Below the pieces are notes generated by a model. That model saw only the letters and a program-made list of their open reading frames with translations. It was not told the DNA's origin and did not search any database. Made by a program: the position numbers and the translations under genes. From Albula goreensis (taxonomy: Eukaryota; Chordata; Actinopteri; Albuliformes; Albulidae), in the NCBI GenBank assembly GCA_022829145.1, contig CM040761.1, positions 4,284,053-4,348,052 of the forward strand: a stretch of 64,000 nucleotides of DNA. Reading direction: 5' to 3'. Positions 51,668 through 62,000 of this stretch are shown piece after piece. Every line of letters starts with the position of its first letter. The first letter of the stretch is position 1.

Positions 51668-51882
51668 CTGTTCTCTGCCCGGTTTGTGTGTGGCCATGTG
51701 TCGCTCCAGCTGGGTGCGGTGGGCAAAGGAGTAGCTGCAAAGCGGGCAGGTGAAGTTCTCCTCGTTCTTCTCGTGGCGGTACTTGATGTGCTCCTTGAGA
51801 GACGTCAGACGCTTGTAGCCCCGGTCGCAGTAGGGGCAGGTCAACAGCTGGGCGAAAGCGTCGGGGGTTCCCGGCGGTTGGT
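51668..51882 (-). CDS. zeb2: zeb2 exon 6: zinc fingers 1 and 2
   Basis: A 215-bp exon with acceptor CCCCTCCAG before 51882 and donor GAACAG|GTGAGG after 51668. The first two bases complete the Asp codon begun in exon 5; the exon ends in phase 0 with KPGREQ. It encodes [14 protein letters not shown] and two fingers, [22 protein letters not shown] and [21 protein letters not shown]. The exon is flanked on both sides by long one-sided purine/pyrimidine tracts (51580-51655 and 51885-51918). Confidence 0.97.
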
Positions 51883-52675
51883 CTGGAGGGGAGGAGGAGG
51901 GGGAGGAGGAGGAGGGGGCGGGCGTGAGTCAAACGATCGGCAAAATCGACCGCAGTGGGTGGGCACGGTGCCCGGAGCGGCATGGCAGGCATCTCCGCGA
52001 TCCGTGCCGCGGAGTGCCATCATGTCGGGGGCCTGGCACCCCGTGCCTGTCGACACACACACCTACCACACCGCTCACACACACCCTCTCAGGACAAGTC
52101 AGTACAAGTCTGAGTCAGCAGAATTCATTAGGTTGTGAGTATCTATCTATTTTCATTGCAGGGACACTGAAAGAGGCGGGGCATGTGATAGCCCAAATAG
52201 ACAGTATGCAAATGATTCTGCATACCAATTCTAAATCAGGAACAGTGATATTCAAATAACTTGACCTCATAATCAAATCATGTGACTTTTACTCATCCAC
52301 ATTTCATGTAAGTTATGTTATGGCTATTGCTAGAATCACAAAGATATTTGTTATATTTCCCATTACTCTCTTAATTTCCTTTGATTATCTAGTCATTATA
52401 AATGCCTTAGTTTGGCTTCTTAAATATCATTTTTTGCACTATCCAGAAGTATTTTTCATTTACCCCATCTCATTTGATCCAATTTTTCTCCCCTCTCCTC
52501 TTGGGAAAAAGATGGAGGTGGAGTATCTGATTTCATTCTCAGACAGCTGCTGTTGCTCCAGTCTGAAGGTAAACACAGAGGCATGCGGCAAATCCGTGAA
52601 TCCAACAGCTGCCCGTGTCACTGATCGGCTGCTGCTGTCCCCCAACCCCCCGAAACACACCCCTAGAATTCTTAC
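51883..52675 (-). other. zeb2: zeb2 intron 5
   Basis: A 793-bp intron. Its 3' end is an unusually long CCTCCTCCTCC pyrimidine tract in the transcript. No other feature is seen. Confidence 0.95.
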
Positions 52676-52864
52676 CATTTTCTTCCTGTCCATTGGCTTC
52701 GGGCGTGCCCAGCCTTGACAGCTCTTCGGGGGCTTCTGGGTAAATGATGGCCGTGTCGCTGCGCTGCAGGTACTCCTCGATGCTGACGCCGTGGTTCTCG
52801 CCATCGTCCAGCTTCCGCTTGGCGAAGAACTCCTCGAATTCCGAAGTGCAATCGACATTTTTAA
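52676..52864 (-). CDS. zeb2: zeb2 exon 5: linker before the N-terminal fingers
   Basis: A 189-bp exon with acceptor CGTTTTTCAG before 52864 and donor GAAAATG|GTAAGA after 52676. It encodes [39 protein letters not shown] and [14 protein letters not shown], one of the best conserved non-finger blocks of ZEB2. Codons are split 1+2 at both ends and fit exons 4 and 6. The acceptor's pyrimidine tract contains a CT microsatellite. Confidence 0.97.
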
Positions 52865-54741
52865 CTGAAAAACGGAGAGAGAGAGAGAGAGAGAGATGAT
52901 AAAATATAGCGTATCGTTTCCTCTTACCATAACACATATGGTTTTACATAAAGACACTGAAAACGTGTTGCTCTAAATGTGATGAGGCAAAGCATGGAAA
53001 CCATTTAGGCGGTACTTTGGAAAGTATACATCTAAGTTACTGTTTTATCTTGTCACATAATGGCCACTAAAACAAGAAATATGACACACTCTTGGCACAG
53101 CACCATCCAGTACCATGTAAAAGCTTTTAAAGATAAACATTTTTACATTACACATATTGCCAGCTACACTACAGATGTCGTACGGAAATCAAATTTGCCT
53201 GGGTTGCCAATATTGTCCCTTATTTCCCTGGTCATACTTTAAATTAATTTAAATGTGATGATGACGCTGCTTAAATTCAGAATCTTTCATATCATCTAGA
53301 GAGCCTGGCATTTATCAAAGCCAAGCGATTCTACTTGAGCCAATCAGAGACTTTTTTTTAATCTCGTATTTTATCTTTACATGTAACTTCCTTCCCTGTT
53401 GGCTTTAAGAATATTCAAATTTCAAAAATCGTGCCCAACATATAATGTGCACAGCTCAGACGAGAATGCCACAGACTAGAATGCTACTGATTGCGAAATG
53501 AAGAGGGAATAAGAAGCGCACAAACGCAATTTCTATTTCTATTTTTTTATTTTCCTCTGCAGAAAACATTCATTGTTTTAAGGTCTGTGCTATGCAGTTA
53601 CAGCTCTTTGTGGAACTTGAGGCTGCAGAATGGAGATAGCTAAAACGACGCTTATGAGAACCCACAACGCAAAGCCAGGAAATTACGGGCCCTCGTTGGT
53701 ACATGTAGATTATGGCCCAAAAACTCCCCCTCTTGCCAAACTTTGCTTCCGTTTTCATTATACTATAATCTCCCCACCATAGATATTTCTCTTCCCTATG
53801 TGTCTAGTTGCATTTATTTTTCAATTAATTGAAACACAGATCCAAAAAAGCCACTTTGTATATGATTTTACTAGCTGCTATTAGATTTTTAATTCCCAGT
53901 GGACCAAAGTTAACCTCAAGGCTTTGTATTTTGTACGGCTGTTAACATTTTATGTTCCGATCTGTAAAAAGGTCAAGGCGGTGGATTGTGTCTCTGACAG
54001 AGAAAGACTTGCACATGTCAGTTTGTCAGTCGGCCCCATACAGTTATACTGTACAGAGCTTCAGTGAAATGGCAGTGTGATTGGCTTATTTCTCATAAGA
54101 AGGCCTGCATTCATATGTTGTGTAATTTGTATAGTGAAATTAGCAAACCCAACGATGACAAAGACACTGTATAAGTGATTCAGAACAGACAGTCAAGCAA
54201 CTAAATTTCTGATAACATCAGTTTAGATACATGGACCAAACAGATTAAATTTAGCCTTAAATGTACTATCTTATAGGAATCACATTTGTTGTACCTGTTT
54301 CTTATTATGGAAATTACCTGGGTTAATACCACCTAGGAGGTGGAAATAGTTTGTGCTCCTTATAAAAATCCAACTGACGTTTGAACCGCATGTTGTTTCC
54401 CAGGATGTTAAGATCCTGAATGGTCCATTAAATGATATTTATTTCTATGGAAACCAAACTGTTCCCAAAAAACAAGCAGTGCCTTGAAGAACAAGAGATC
54501 AAGGAGTCACAGAGGAAAGATTTGAATTCCACAGCGGGCGGTTACACCAGCGGCGCCACGGCCAATCAACAGGAGCCGTGATGATGTCATGGGTTTTGGG
54601 GACGAGTTTCCGAGGGGGCTGGAAGGTGGGAATTAGTTTTTGTTTGGCTTATTAAAGATGACAGGTAGGACCTGGCTCCCGTTTCGAACGCACTGTTACC
54701 CAAAAATAAACATGCACGGTCACACTCGCGCTTTGACTTAC
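52865..54741 (-). other. zeb2: zeb2 intron 4
   Basis: 1.9 kb of mostly AT-rich sequence. The GA repeat at 52875-52896 is the CT tract of the exon 5 acceptor. No coding signal is visible. Confidence 0.95.
52875..52896. repeat. (GA)n microsatellite at the exon 5 acceptor
   Basis: Eleven GA units on the plus strand are CT units in the zeb2 pre-mRNA, ending ten bases upstream of the acceptor AG. They therefore form most of its polypyrimidine tract. Confidence 0.95.
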
Positions 54742-54810
54742 CTGTACCATTTCCAATGGACTCGAGAGCAGACTCAGGTCCCATAGTGTCATACTCATCC
54801 TTCATTTCAT
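54742..54810 (-). CDS. zeb2: zeb2 exon 4: small N-terminal exon
   Basis: A 69-bp exon with acceptor TTTTTTCTTCAG before 54810 and donor GGTACAG|GTAAGT after 54742. It encodes (D)EMKDEYDTMGPESALES and IGNGT, matching the human EEMKEDYDTMGPE block. Codons are split 1+2 at both ends. It is divisible by three, so skipping would keep the frame. Confidence 0.95.
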
Positions 54811-54838
54811 CTGAAGAAAAAAGAGAGTGGGAGAACAG

Positions 54839-54860
54839 AAAGAGAGAGAGAGAGAGAGAG
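54839..54860. repeat. (GA)n microsatellite near the exon 4 acceptor
   Basis: Eleven GA units on the plus strand; the zeb2 transcript reads CT here. The repeat lies 28 to 50 bases upstream of the exon 4 acceptor AG and extends its pyrimidine-rich region. Confidence 0.95.
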
Positions 54861-57779
54861 ACAGGGGGATGGTCAGTACCAGAGTGTACCAAGCAAACTG
54901 GATTCACAATGAGGCCTTCAGAAGAAGGTGGAGAGAAATGAAAGGGAGGCTGTGGCCTCCACTCGCCCCCTTTGTTCGGTTCTTAATGAATGCTATCATC
55001 TGGACCAGAGAGGGACTTATTTGCCTTAAACTCCACAAACAAGCGCTGTGAAAAGCTCTGTATCTCGGGCCTGGGACCAAGAGTCACCGAACGGGCAGAT
55101 TAATTCAAGACGGGCCCCTGTCCACCTGAGCAATCAAAGTTGTGGAGACGGAACAAAGAGGTCTCGGGTTTTTCTCCCCTTACACAATGGCACGGACTGT
55201 GACTCACGGAGGAACATGGGGGGACTGTACATCAATCCATAACGCTTAAGAAAGCCTGGCGAGGTTTTATTTTGTCACCTTCCTGTTCCTTGCTGTCACT
55301 CAGCTCACTGTGGGGAGGGGGGGTGGCGCTTCCCATTCAGCCCTGGTGTAGGTAAGACTGTGATAAATGAAAGTCTCCTGACAGCCCGCCTCGTAAAACA
55401 AGGAGACATAACAGCTTGTGACAACTGGGGGAATTCTCCGGGCGCGGCTAACAAGAGGACATTGTCGATGGGACACGCAGACAATTCACTTAAACGGGCC
55501 CCCCCTCCTCGCCAGCCCCTTCCGTCCTGGGCTTTGGAAATTAAATCAAGGTATTTCTGAGAAGACAGTGGCTCGCTGTAAATTTGGCTATTGTGTTTGT
55601 TTCTCCCGGCTCTTGGCTCTCATGTGATCCCTGCCCGGGAAGTCACAAGCGTAACGAGTTTTAGAGAAGGAGAGAGAGAGAGAGAGTGAACGACGACATG
55701 CAGTCTCATTTTCTCTTTCTTGCTGTTTGCATATTACCTACTGGCTTCCTTCCTCATCACTACCACCTAGAACTGAAGGAGCTGCTAGACTTTTTTATAT
55801 TAAAATATAGCACTGCTAAGGCTTTTCATTTCCTTTATAAAAATGTAAACATATAGCATAATACAGTTTGTCAAAAGTAATACTACAAACAACACAATCA
55901 CAAATTGAACTTCTGTGAGGATGTTTTGTCTGCATTGATGACTGACAGGAAACATTAAAGTAATGACATTTAAATATACTTTCTACTCTCAAATACTTTT
56001 TTCTGTTTCACTTCACAGGCCTAAATTTGTGAAGAGAAACCATTGTTCATTTAAAGAAAAATGAATGTTTTGTTGATGTTTTCATGGTTACTTGGAAATA
56101 TTTTAATTATTCAACGGGGGGCTAAGTTTTCCTCTGCACCAAACAGATAAAAAAAGCACGCCTAATAGCAGTAGAGGATAAAAAAAGGCTCCTCTTGAGT
56201 GAAAAGTACTGCACTTTCCCCCCGACGCCAAGCTCCACGGGAAGACATGCTTGCCAGCCATTTTGCATTTGCATATGTGGAGGGTTTTTGAGCTCTGTTG
56301 TCTCTCAGCGATGACATCAAACCCAGTCTGCGCTCTGAGGAAATGGCCCTTTAGCAGCGTAGCAAAAGTCAAACTGTAGGAATGTAAGCAACAGTAGATC
56401 ATGCATGTTACCAAATATTGCTACGCATTCTGGAACGCCAGTACACATGGACTGACCGCTACTTTCATAATGCATACTTTTCTGAATTAATAGCCCTTTG
56501 GCTTATTTTCTAAGACAACAGAGGGGAAACATGAACAATGGCCCCGTGTTGCTGCCTTGATGTCACTGGTAAGGCCGAGCTGCGAGAGAACATCACTCTT
56601 TCCACTTTTTTTTTTAAAACTTGAACGGACACCATTTCTACTTTTTTGGGTTGAAGAGAAAATCCTTCCACTAGGAGGAGGGATAAGCTCAGTAACGAGC
56701 TGTTCACTTCTGGGGCCCTGAGTGCAAAGAGTTTAGGTCATTTTTTAATTCCTTTGTCCAGCGCATTTACTCCCATGGGTTGGAGAAAATTGTTTTTATA
56801 GAGAAAGCGTGGTGTGACCCTCTCGGCTGCCCCTACCGTCTATACCTGATAAATCAAAAAGGAGTACAAAGGAGGCTTGCACCTACTGAAGGGTAATGTT
56901 TAAGTTTCTGCTGCGGCTCGGTAGGAGTCCAGAATACCTTTCGTCTGCCTCGACGCAGCCTGTTTGCTTAACGTCATCGATGCAGTTTGTTTTGAAAGAG
57001 TTCCTATTTTTCATAGCCTGTTGCCGCTGGAGCGGGGAGCAGTAAAAACAAGCGGTCCCTCCCGTTTTGTTATTCCGTTAAGAATACTCGAATAAGAAAA
57101 AAATAGAAAAAACAAAGTTGGTTAGACTAAGGAAGAACATAGGTGACGTGTTTATACATTCCTTATTGTTGGATAACTTGGCGGTTTTTCAGGGTGCGGT
57201 GTCCGCTTTGTCCCAAGGTGGGAAAAATATAAAGTCAAGGACGATTCCTGACGGAAAACTGATAATGCCGAGGCTGAACAAATCCGTGTAAGAGGCCGCG
57301 TTTGGCTCTTCGGCTTCGAAAAGGCAGGGGAAGAGCACAGACTTATCGCAAAGCCAATGCTGTGCTTGAGGTATCTGTGCAGACAGTGTGGCACTCAGAA
57401 AGAAAAAACAACGTGACCACAAGCTTTACTGAGCTTCTGTTCTCAATGTCATCTATTGAGAGGTAGACTTTTTAGCATGGCTAATGCAATAGGCCTATCT
57501 CTGTATCAAAAACACAGTCAAACCACACGGCTTTACTGTTTTCTAAATTAACAGGCCATTACAATATAAAAGAAGTGCGTGCGAATCTATACTTTTTCTA
57601 AATGTCAGAAAAAGTATCCATTTCAAATTGCACTGCTGCCTTTAATTTGAAATAAATGCAGCAAATGTGTCTACTTTTAACAGATTTTCATGATATTCCC
57701 TCAAATCAAACTCTATTCACTAAATGCACTTTTTTTTGTTCAAATTAAATTTTTAAACCGTTCCCCCTTTCAGCCCAGT

Positions 57780-58080
57780 GCACTGCTAGTTCATTAGCAG
57801 AAATGAATAGCTCACGCTGGCTCTTTTAAATGGGAGGGGTCTTACATCAGCTCTCACCACACTCTGTTTCTGTCACAGGACTCCGGGAATCATCGACTCG
57901 TATTATACATGCAAATGGCCATCATAAAAATAAAAATTTCATTTAAGATTGTTAATGACTCTTGCAGCTGCCTGGACTGCTTTAATGATTATCCTCTGCC
58001 CCTAATTAAAAGTATTTATCTTTCGAGCATCCGCGACTACATTAGCGAGGTTCCTCCTACCGCTGCTTATGGCAGGTAGG
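57780..58080. promoter_or_regulatory. candidate conserved non-coding element in zeb2 intron 3
   Basis: High-complexity, repeat-free sequence with several homeodomain cores (GATTGTTAATGAC, CTTTAATGATTATCC, CCCCTAATTAAAAG), an E-box CAGCTG and ATGCAAAT-like TGCAAATGG. The density of transcription-factor-like words exceeds the neighbouring intron. Enhancer function is inference. Confidence 0.35.
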
Positions 58081-58272
58081 GTAACGGGGTGGGGTGTAGA
58101 GGGGGGACCACACAAAACAGAAGACATGGAACACCTGCCCTTTACTGGCAACCCTCCATCATCGCTGATGATTTCTGGGAAAATACCAATCGCCTCTAGT
58201 CAAAACAGACTTTAAAGAAATGGTAAGCATACAAGAAAAAGTAAGCTTTAACTGTCAACAATGTAATATACA

Positions 58273-58410
58273 CAGGGGCGTACCTAGAAATTCTGGGCCC
58301 TGTACACAGGCAGGCTCTGAGGGCCCCTCCACTCTTTATAAGAAGAAAATTCCCAGATTTTTGGGGCCCCAAATCCTTGGGCCATTTTTCCGCCTGGTGC
58401 TAGGCCCCTG
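58273..58410. mobile_element. hAT-like MITE
   Basis: The element begins CAGGGGCGTACCTAG and ends CTAGGCCCCTG, imperfect terminal inverted repeats starting CAGGGGC, a form common in hAT-type MITEs of vertebrates. It is about 138 bp with no frame. Flanks AATATACA and AATACAGG are only partly alike, so the 8-bp target duplication is doubtful. The phrase TACAGGCAGG recurs just outside the right end, hinting at a longer parent element. Confidence 0.6.
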
Positions 58411-58800
58411 AATACAGGCAGGTCTTCTTCGTTTATCAGAATTCATTGCTAATTAATTGTTACTCAAAAGGTGCACTCCCAGCTAGAATTGACCGGGAAG
58501 AAATATAAGTGTTTCTTAGCCTGCAAGACCAACATGTTTAGCCGGAGATGGACAATACAAGGTGTGTGTATATGAGTGTGTGTGAGCGAAAGGCAATGCA
58601 ATAGACCACTGATATGCTTTTTAATGGCTCATCATTTCCAAAGAGCTCCACACAGACCTTTACCGCGACTATTGGAGCGAACCTGGAAACAGCAATGGCC
58701 ATAATAATCTTGAGAGGAATGAGATTTGTCCAATGGTTCTCTTCTTATAACTGATATGGGGGAAATGACAGGAATTGGAAAATCAGAGTCTCAAACACAC

Positions 58801-59061
58801 CTGTACCATCCAGTGACACTCTCAGCACGTCGCCGTCAGGCCAGACGTGATCCACTCCGCTCTCCCTCATGTCTTCGTCCTCGTCCTCCTTTGTCACGGG
58901 CGCCTGGCCCACCCTCGGAGAGGCCTCGCGGTTGGGCACGCCTGCCGGGCTGCCCTCCCTGCCTTCGCCATTGAGCAGGCCGTGCTCCTCCTCCGAGACC
59001 AGCAGCTTGTCGTCCTCGTCCGTCTCAGAACCCGTTTCCACCACATTCTCGTAATTCAGCA
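58801..59061 (-). CDS. zeb2: zeb2 exon 3: acidic N-terminal region
   Basis: A 261-bp exon with acceptor TCGTTCCGCAG before 59061 and donor GGTACAG|GTGTGT after 58801. It starts with two bases of a split Val codon and reads VLNYENVVETGSETDEDDKL, then a Glu/Asp/Ser/Pro-rich stretch with VGQAPVTKEDEDEDMRESG and HVWPDGDVLRVSLDG. This matches the human [20 protein letters not shown] exon. The preceding exon should encode the short N-terminal NuRD-recruiting motif with the start codon and is not in the window. Confidence 0.96.
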
Positions 59062-62000
59062 CTGCGGAACGACACAAAAAACAAACGCAAAACATTTTAT
59101 TATTCAACAACCTATTGTCACCTCAGACCTCCCCAGCCCAACACAATTATAGACACCGCCGTGTTTACGAGCCGCTTCCAAAAAGGAATCCATGGCTTCA
59201 ACGTCACGGTGATGCAGAATCCGCTGCTATGTAGACACATAAAAATAGCCGCTAATTTTCAGCTGCAGTAAACTGTCTCAGATGCAGACAGGCCGCACCT
59301 TTCAGGGAATCCAGATCAAAAGCAGGCTCCTGATGTCTAGCATGCTTCGAAGTTTTGATATTTGCTAACAGCACTTGGGTATATGTCTCATGGGACTAAA
59401 AAAAAGGCTTTGCTTCATATAGCCATTAATTAACAGCAAGATATGAATTAAGTTCCAAGAGATCCAGCTTTACATTTCCAGAAAATCTGGCACATGGTAT
59501 AAGTGGAAGTGAGGAGGGTAACCCCGTCTGTGACCGGCCCTGGTTTGAAAACTGCGCACCTGGCTTCGCCAAGTAAATAACGATGAAGAAAACCAGCCAT
59601 CTACAACTTTTTTTTTTCCCCTTCTACCAGCACGTTTACCACCAGTCCTCTGAGACCGCACTCCTCAAGTGTTTCCTAAGAGTCGCAGCCGAGGAAATAT
59701 CGTGCGGTCGAGAAATTAAAATAGCTCTCGGGCTACAGCCGGCCCGTCTGATTCCGCGCCTGGTCACAGGCATACGGCAGCTTTTTTTTCTTAAAATAGG
59801 AGGCCTGTAAATACGGTCCGTCAGCTCGATTCAAGGTGGTTGTTTCTGAATTAGTCAGCACTAGTAGGACTCCCCTGCATACATGGCTTGGTACATAAAT
59901 TGTCCACTTTAGCGAGCCATGAGAGAGATTAGAGCAATAAACACAGGGCATTAGCTCAGCTACAGAAACACAGTGTTGCACACAGACATGCCACACTGCC
60001 AAGTCCACTAACACAACACTTAAGAGACACGTTCTGAGACTGAGTGAGGGGGTGAGAGAGACAGAAAAAAAACCTGGAGCCATGACATCATGGGAACTAC
60101 TCAAGACTAAGCAGAGGGAGGAAAAGACCGAAAAGATAACGCTGAGGGTAATTATAAAGCTGAACATTCAGCTAATAAAACAACAGCTTTTATATTTATC
60201 ACACGTAAGTTCTCTGGAGACTGTAGCTGACTGAATAAGAAGAGGACGGTGGCTAAAAATGTTATGCTTGTTTATGCTGAGTAAATGGTTTTTTCTTTTG
60301 ATGTGTTTACAATAGAAACTTTTAGTCATATCGCATATGTTTTTTTCTTTCAAGACGGAAAAAAAGAACAAAAATCTCAGACTTTTTTTTTCAGTTATCC
60401 CGGGGACACGAAGATTATGCGGCATATATCTGCTGTTCATAATATGATCTTTGTATAATCCACGGGCCTGCACTTGTCTTTTCCGAACAACTGCGTAACA
60501 GGTGCAAATTAAAATGAAAACGGCTGGGGAGACAGGGCGAGCCGAATCCTCTGACCTGGGCTGAATACCAATTGACGGGGGAAACAAAACCTATTCAAGA
60601 GGTGTGACCACAAGGGTTTAGGCAAGTTCAGGCCGGGTAATGCCCTCTGAGATGAAAAAAAAAAGAAAAGAAAGGAAATGCAAAGAAAGTGAGACGTTCA
60701 AACTTGCTGTGTGGTCCACGTATACCTTGGCACAATTGATAATGTGCCTCTATATTATTTCTCTGTCCCCTCTCCCTTTTTGTTCCCTGCTGCCCCCTCC
60801 CCCCCAGTAGCGACAGAGGTTTAACCATTTCTTAGCAACGTGTGGATGACTCCTTTTCTGCGAAACTTTCTAAGGGAGGGTGCAACAAAAGGAAGGGAGG
60901 CCCAGGAATCAACCAACCCTCTCCAGAAAAAAACAGATCAGTGGAAGAAAATGTGCATAAAGGAAGGGCCGAGGGTAGAAGAGAATGAAACAGTTTCGTT
61001 TTTTTGTTAAAAACACTGTTTTTTTTGGGTTCGCAGTATACCGTTTGGAGTAAAAAACGTGGCGGCCCACACTATCGCTGACCTTACCATTAGAGGCCTT
61101 AAAAGGGACCGGTGATGTAAGAGACGGAATGGGAGTGAGAGAGGGATGGAAAAGGGGGGAGAGGGGTATTGATTGATCACTTGGGGTTCCAAATATCAGA
61201 TTAACGACTTTGTGCCTCATTACAGAGGCAGCGACTACAGCTTTGGTTTCCTCCAACATTTCAGCCTCGCCAAACCGACTTTACAAACCACAGCAAATTA
61301 ATTAAAATGGAATAATGTCACTGTCTGGTTCAATTAGTTATCAAATGCCCAAATCTGTCTGAAAACCAGTGCAGTGCCACCACCCTTTGTGTCTTTTTTG
61401 TTCTATATAACGTACTTATACTAATAGATATGTGCAAACAAGTCACTCAAGCTCAAGAAACGGTAGCAAACAGATAATTATTAGAACTAGTTAATCTTAA
61501 CTCTCTTACTGTACAAGGATGAAAAATATTTGTAGATGGAAAAACACACATATTCTGTATACTTTTAGGTAGAAATATAAAAGATTGCGTGATGTTAAAA
61601 CTGGTGTCCATCTTGCATTTGGAATTTGATACTTATTGAATTTTTTTTTTTCTGGTCTGTGTAGTGAGAGTGTTTTGTGGGGGAAGGGGGGGGTTGACCG
61701 TGGACATTCTTGTCTGCCGCATGTGTGCTTTGTAACATTGTTGCGGTTGCAAAAACACTGAGAGACGTTGACCTCTCGCTGAAAAGCCATGCCTTGCGCT
61801 GTTTGTCTTCGGGTCATACAGGTCAAGCAGCACGTCTTTTTTCCAGACAAACGTGACTGGAACACACGGCCAGCCGGAGAGCATTTTCATTTAAAAGGGG
61901 CCCCAGCCAAACACCAGTTGAGTCTGCATACATTTTACGCAATTACTTTTCAAAAAATATGCCTTACCCTTACTATAAGCCAAACAAGTATCAATGAATC

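Larger units (their letters stand above)
54811..58800 (-). other. zeb2: zeb2 intron 3
   Basis: 4.0 kb. It contains a GA repeat next to the exon 4 acceptor (54839-54860), a shorter GA run near 55671-55687, POU-like TTTGCATTTGCATATG near 56263, a candidate conserved element (57780-58080) and a MITE (58273-58410). No further coding signal is seen. Confidence 0.95.
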
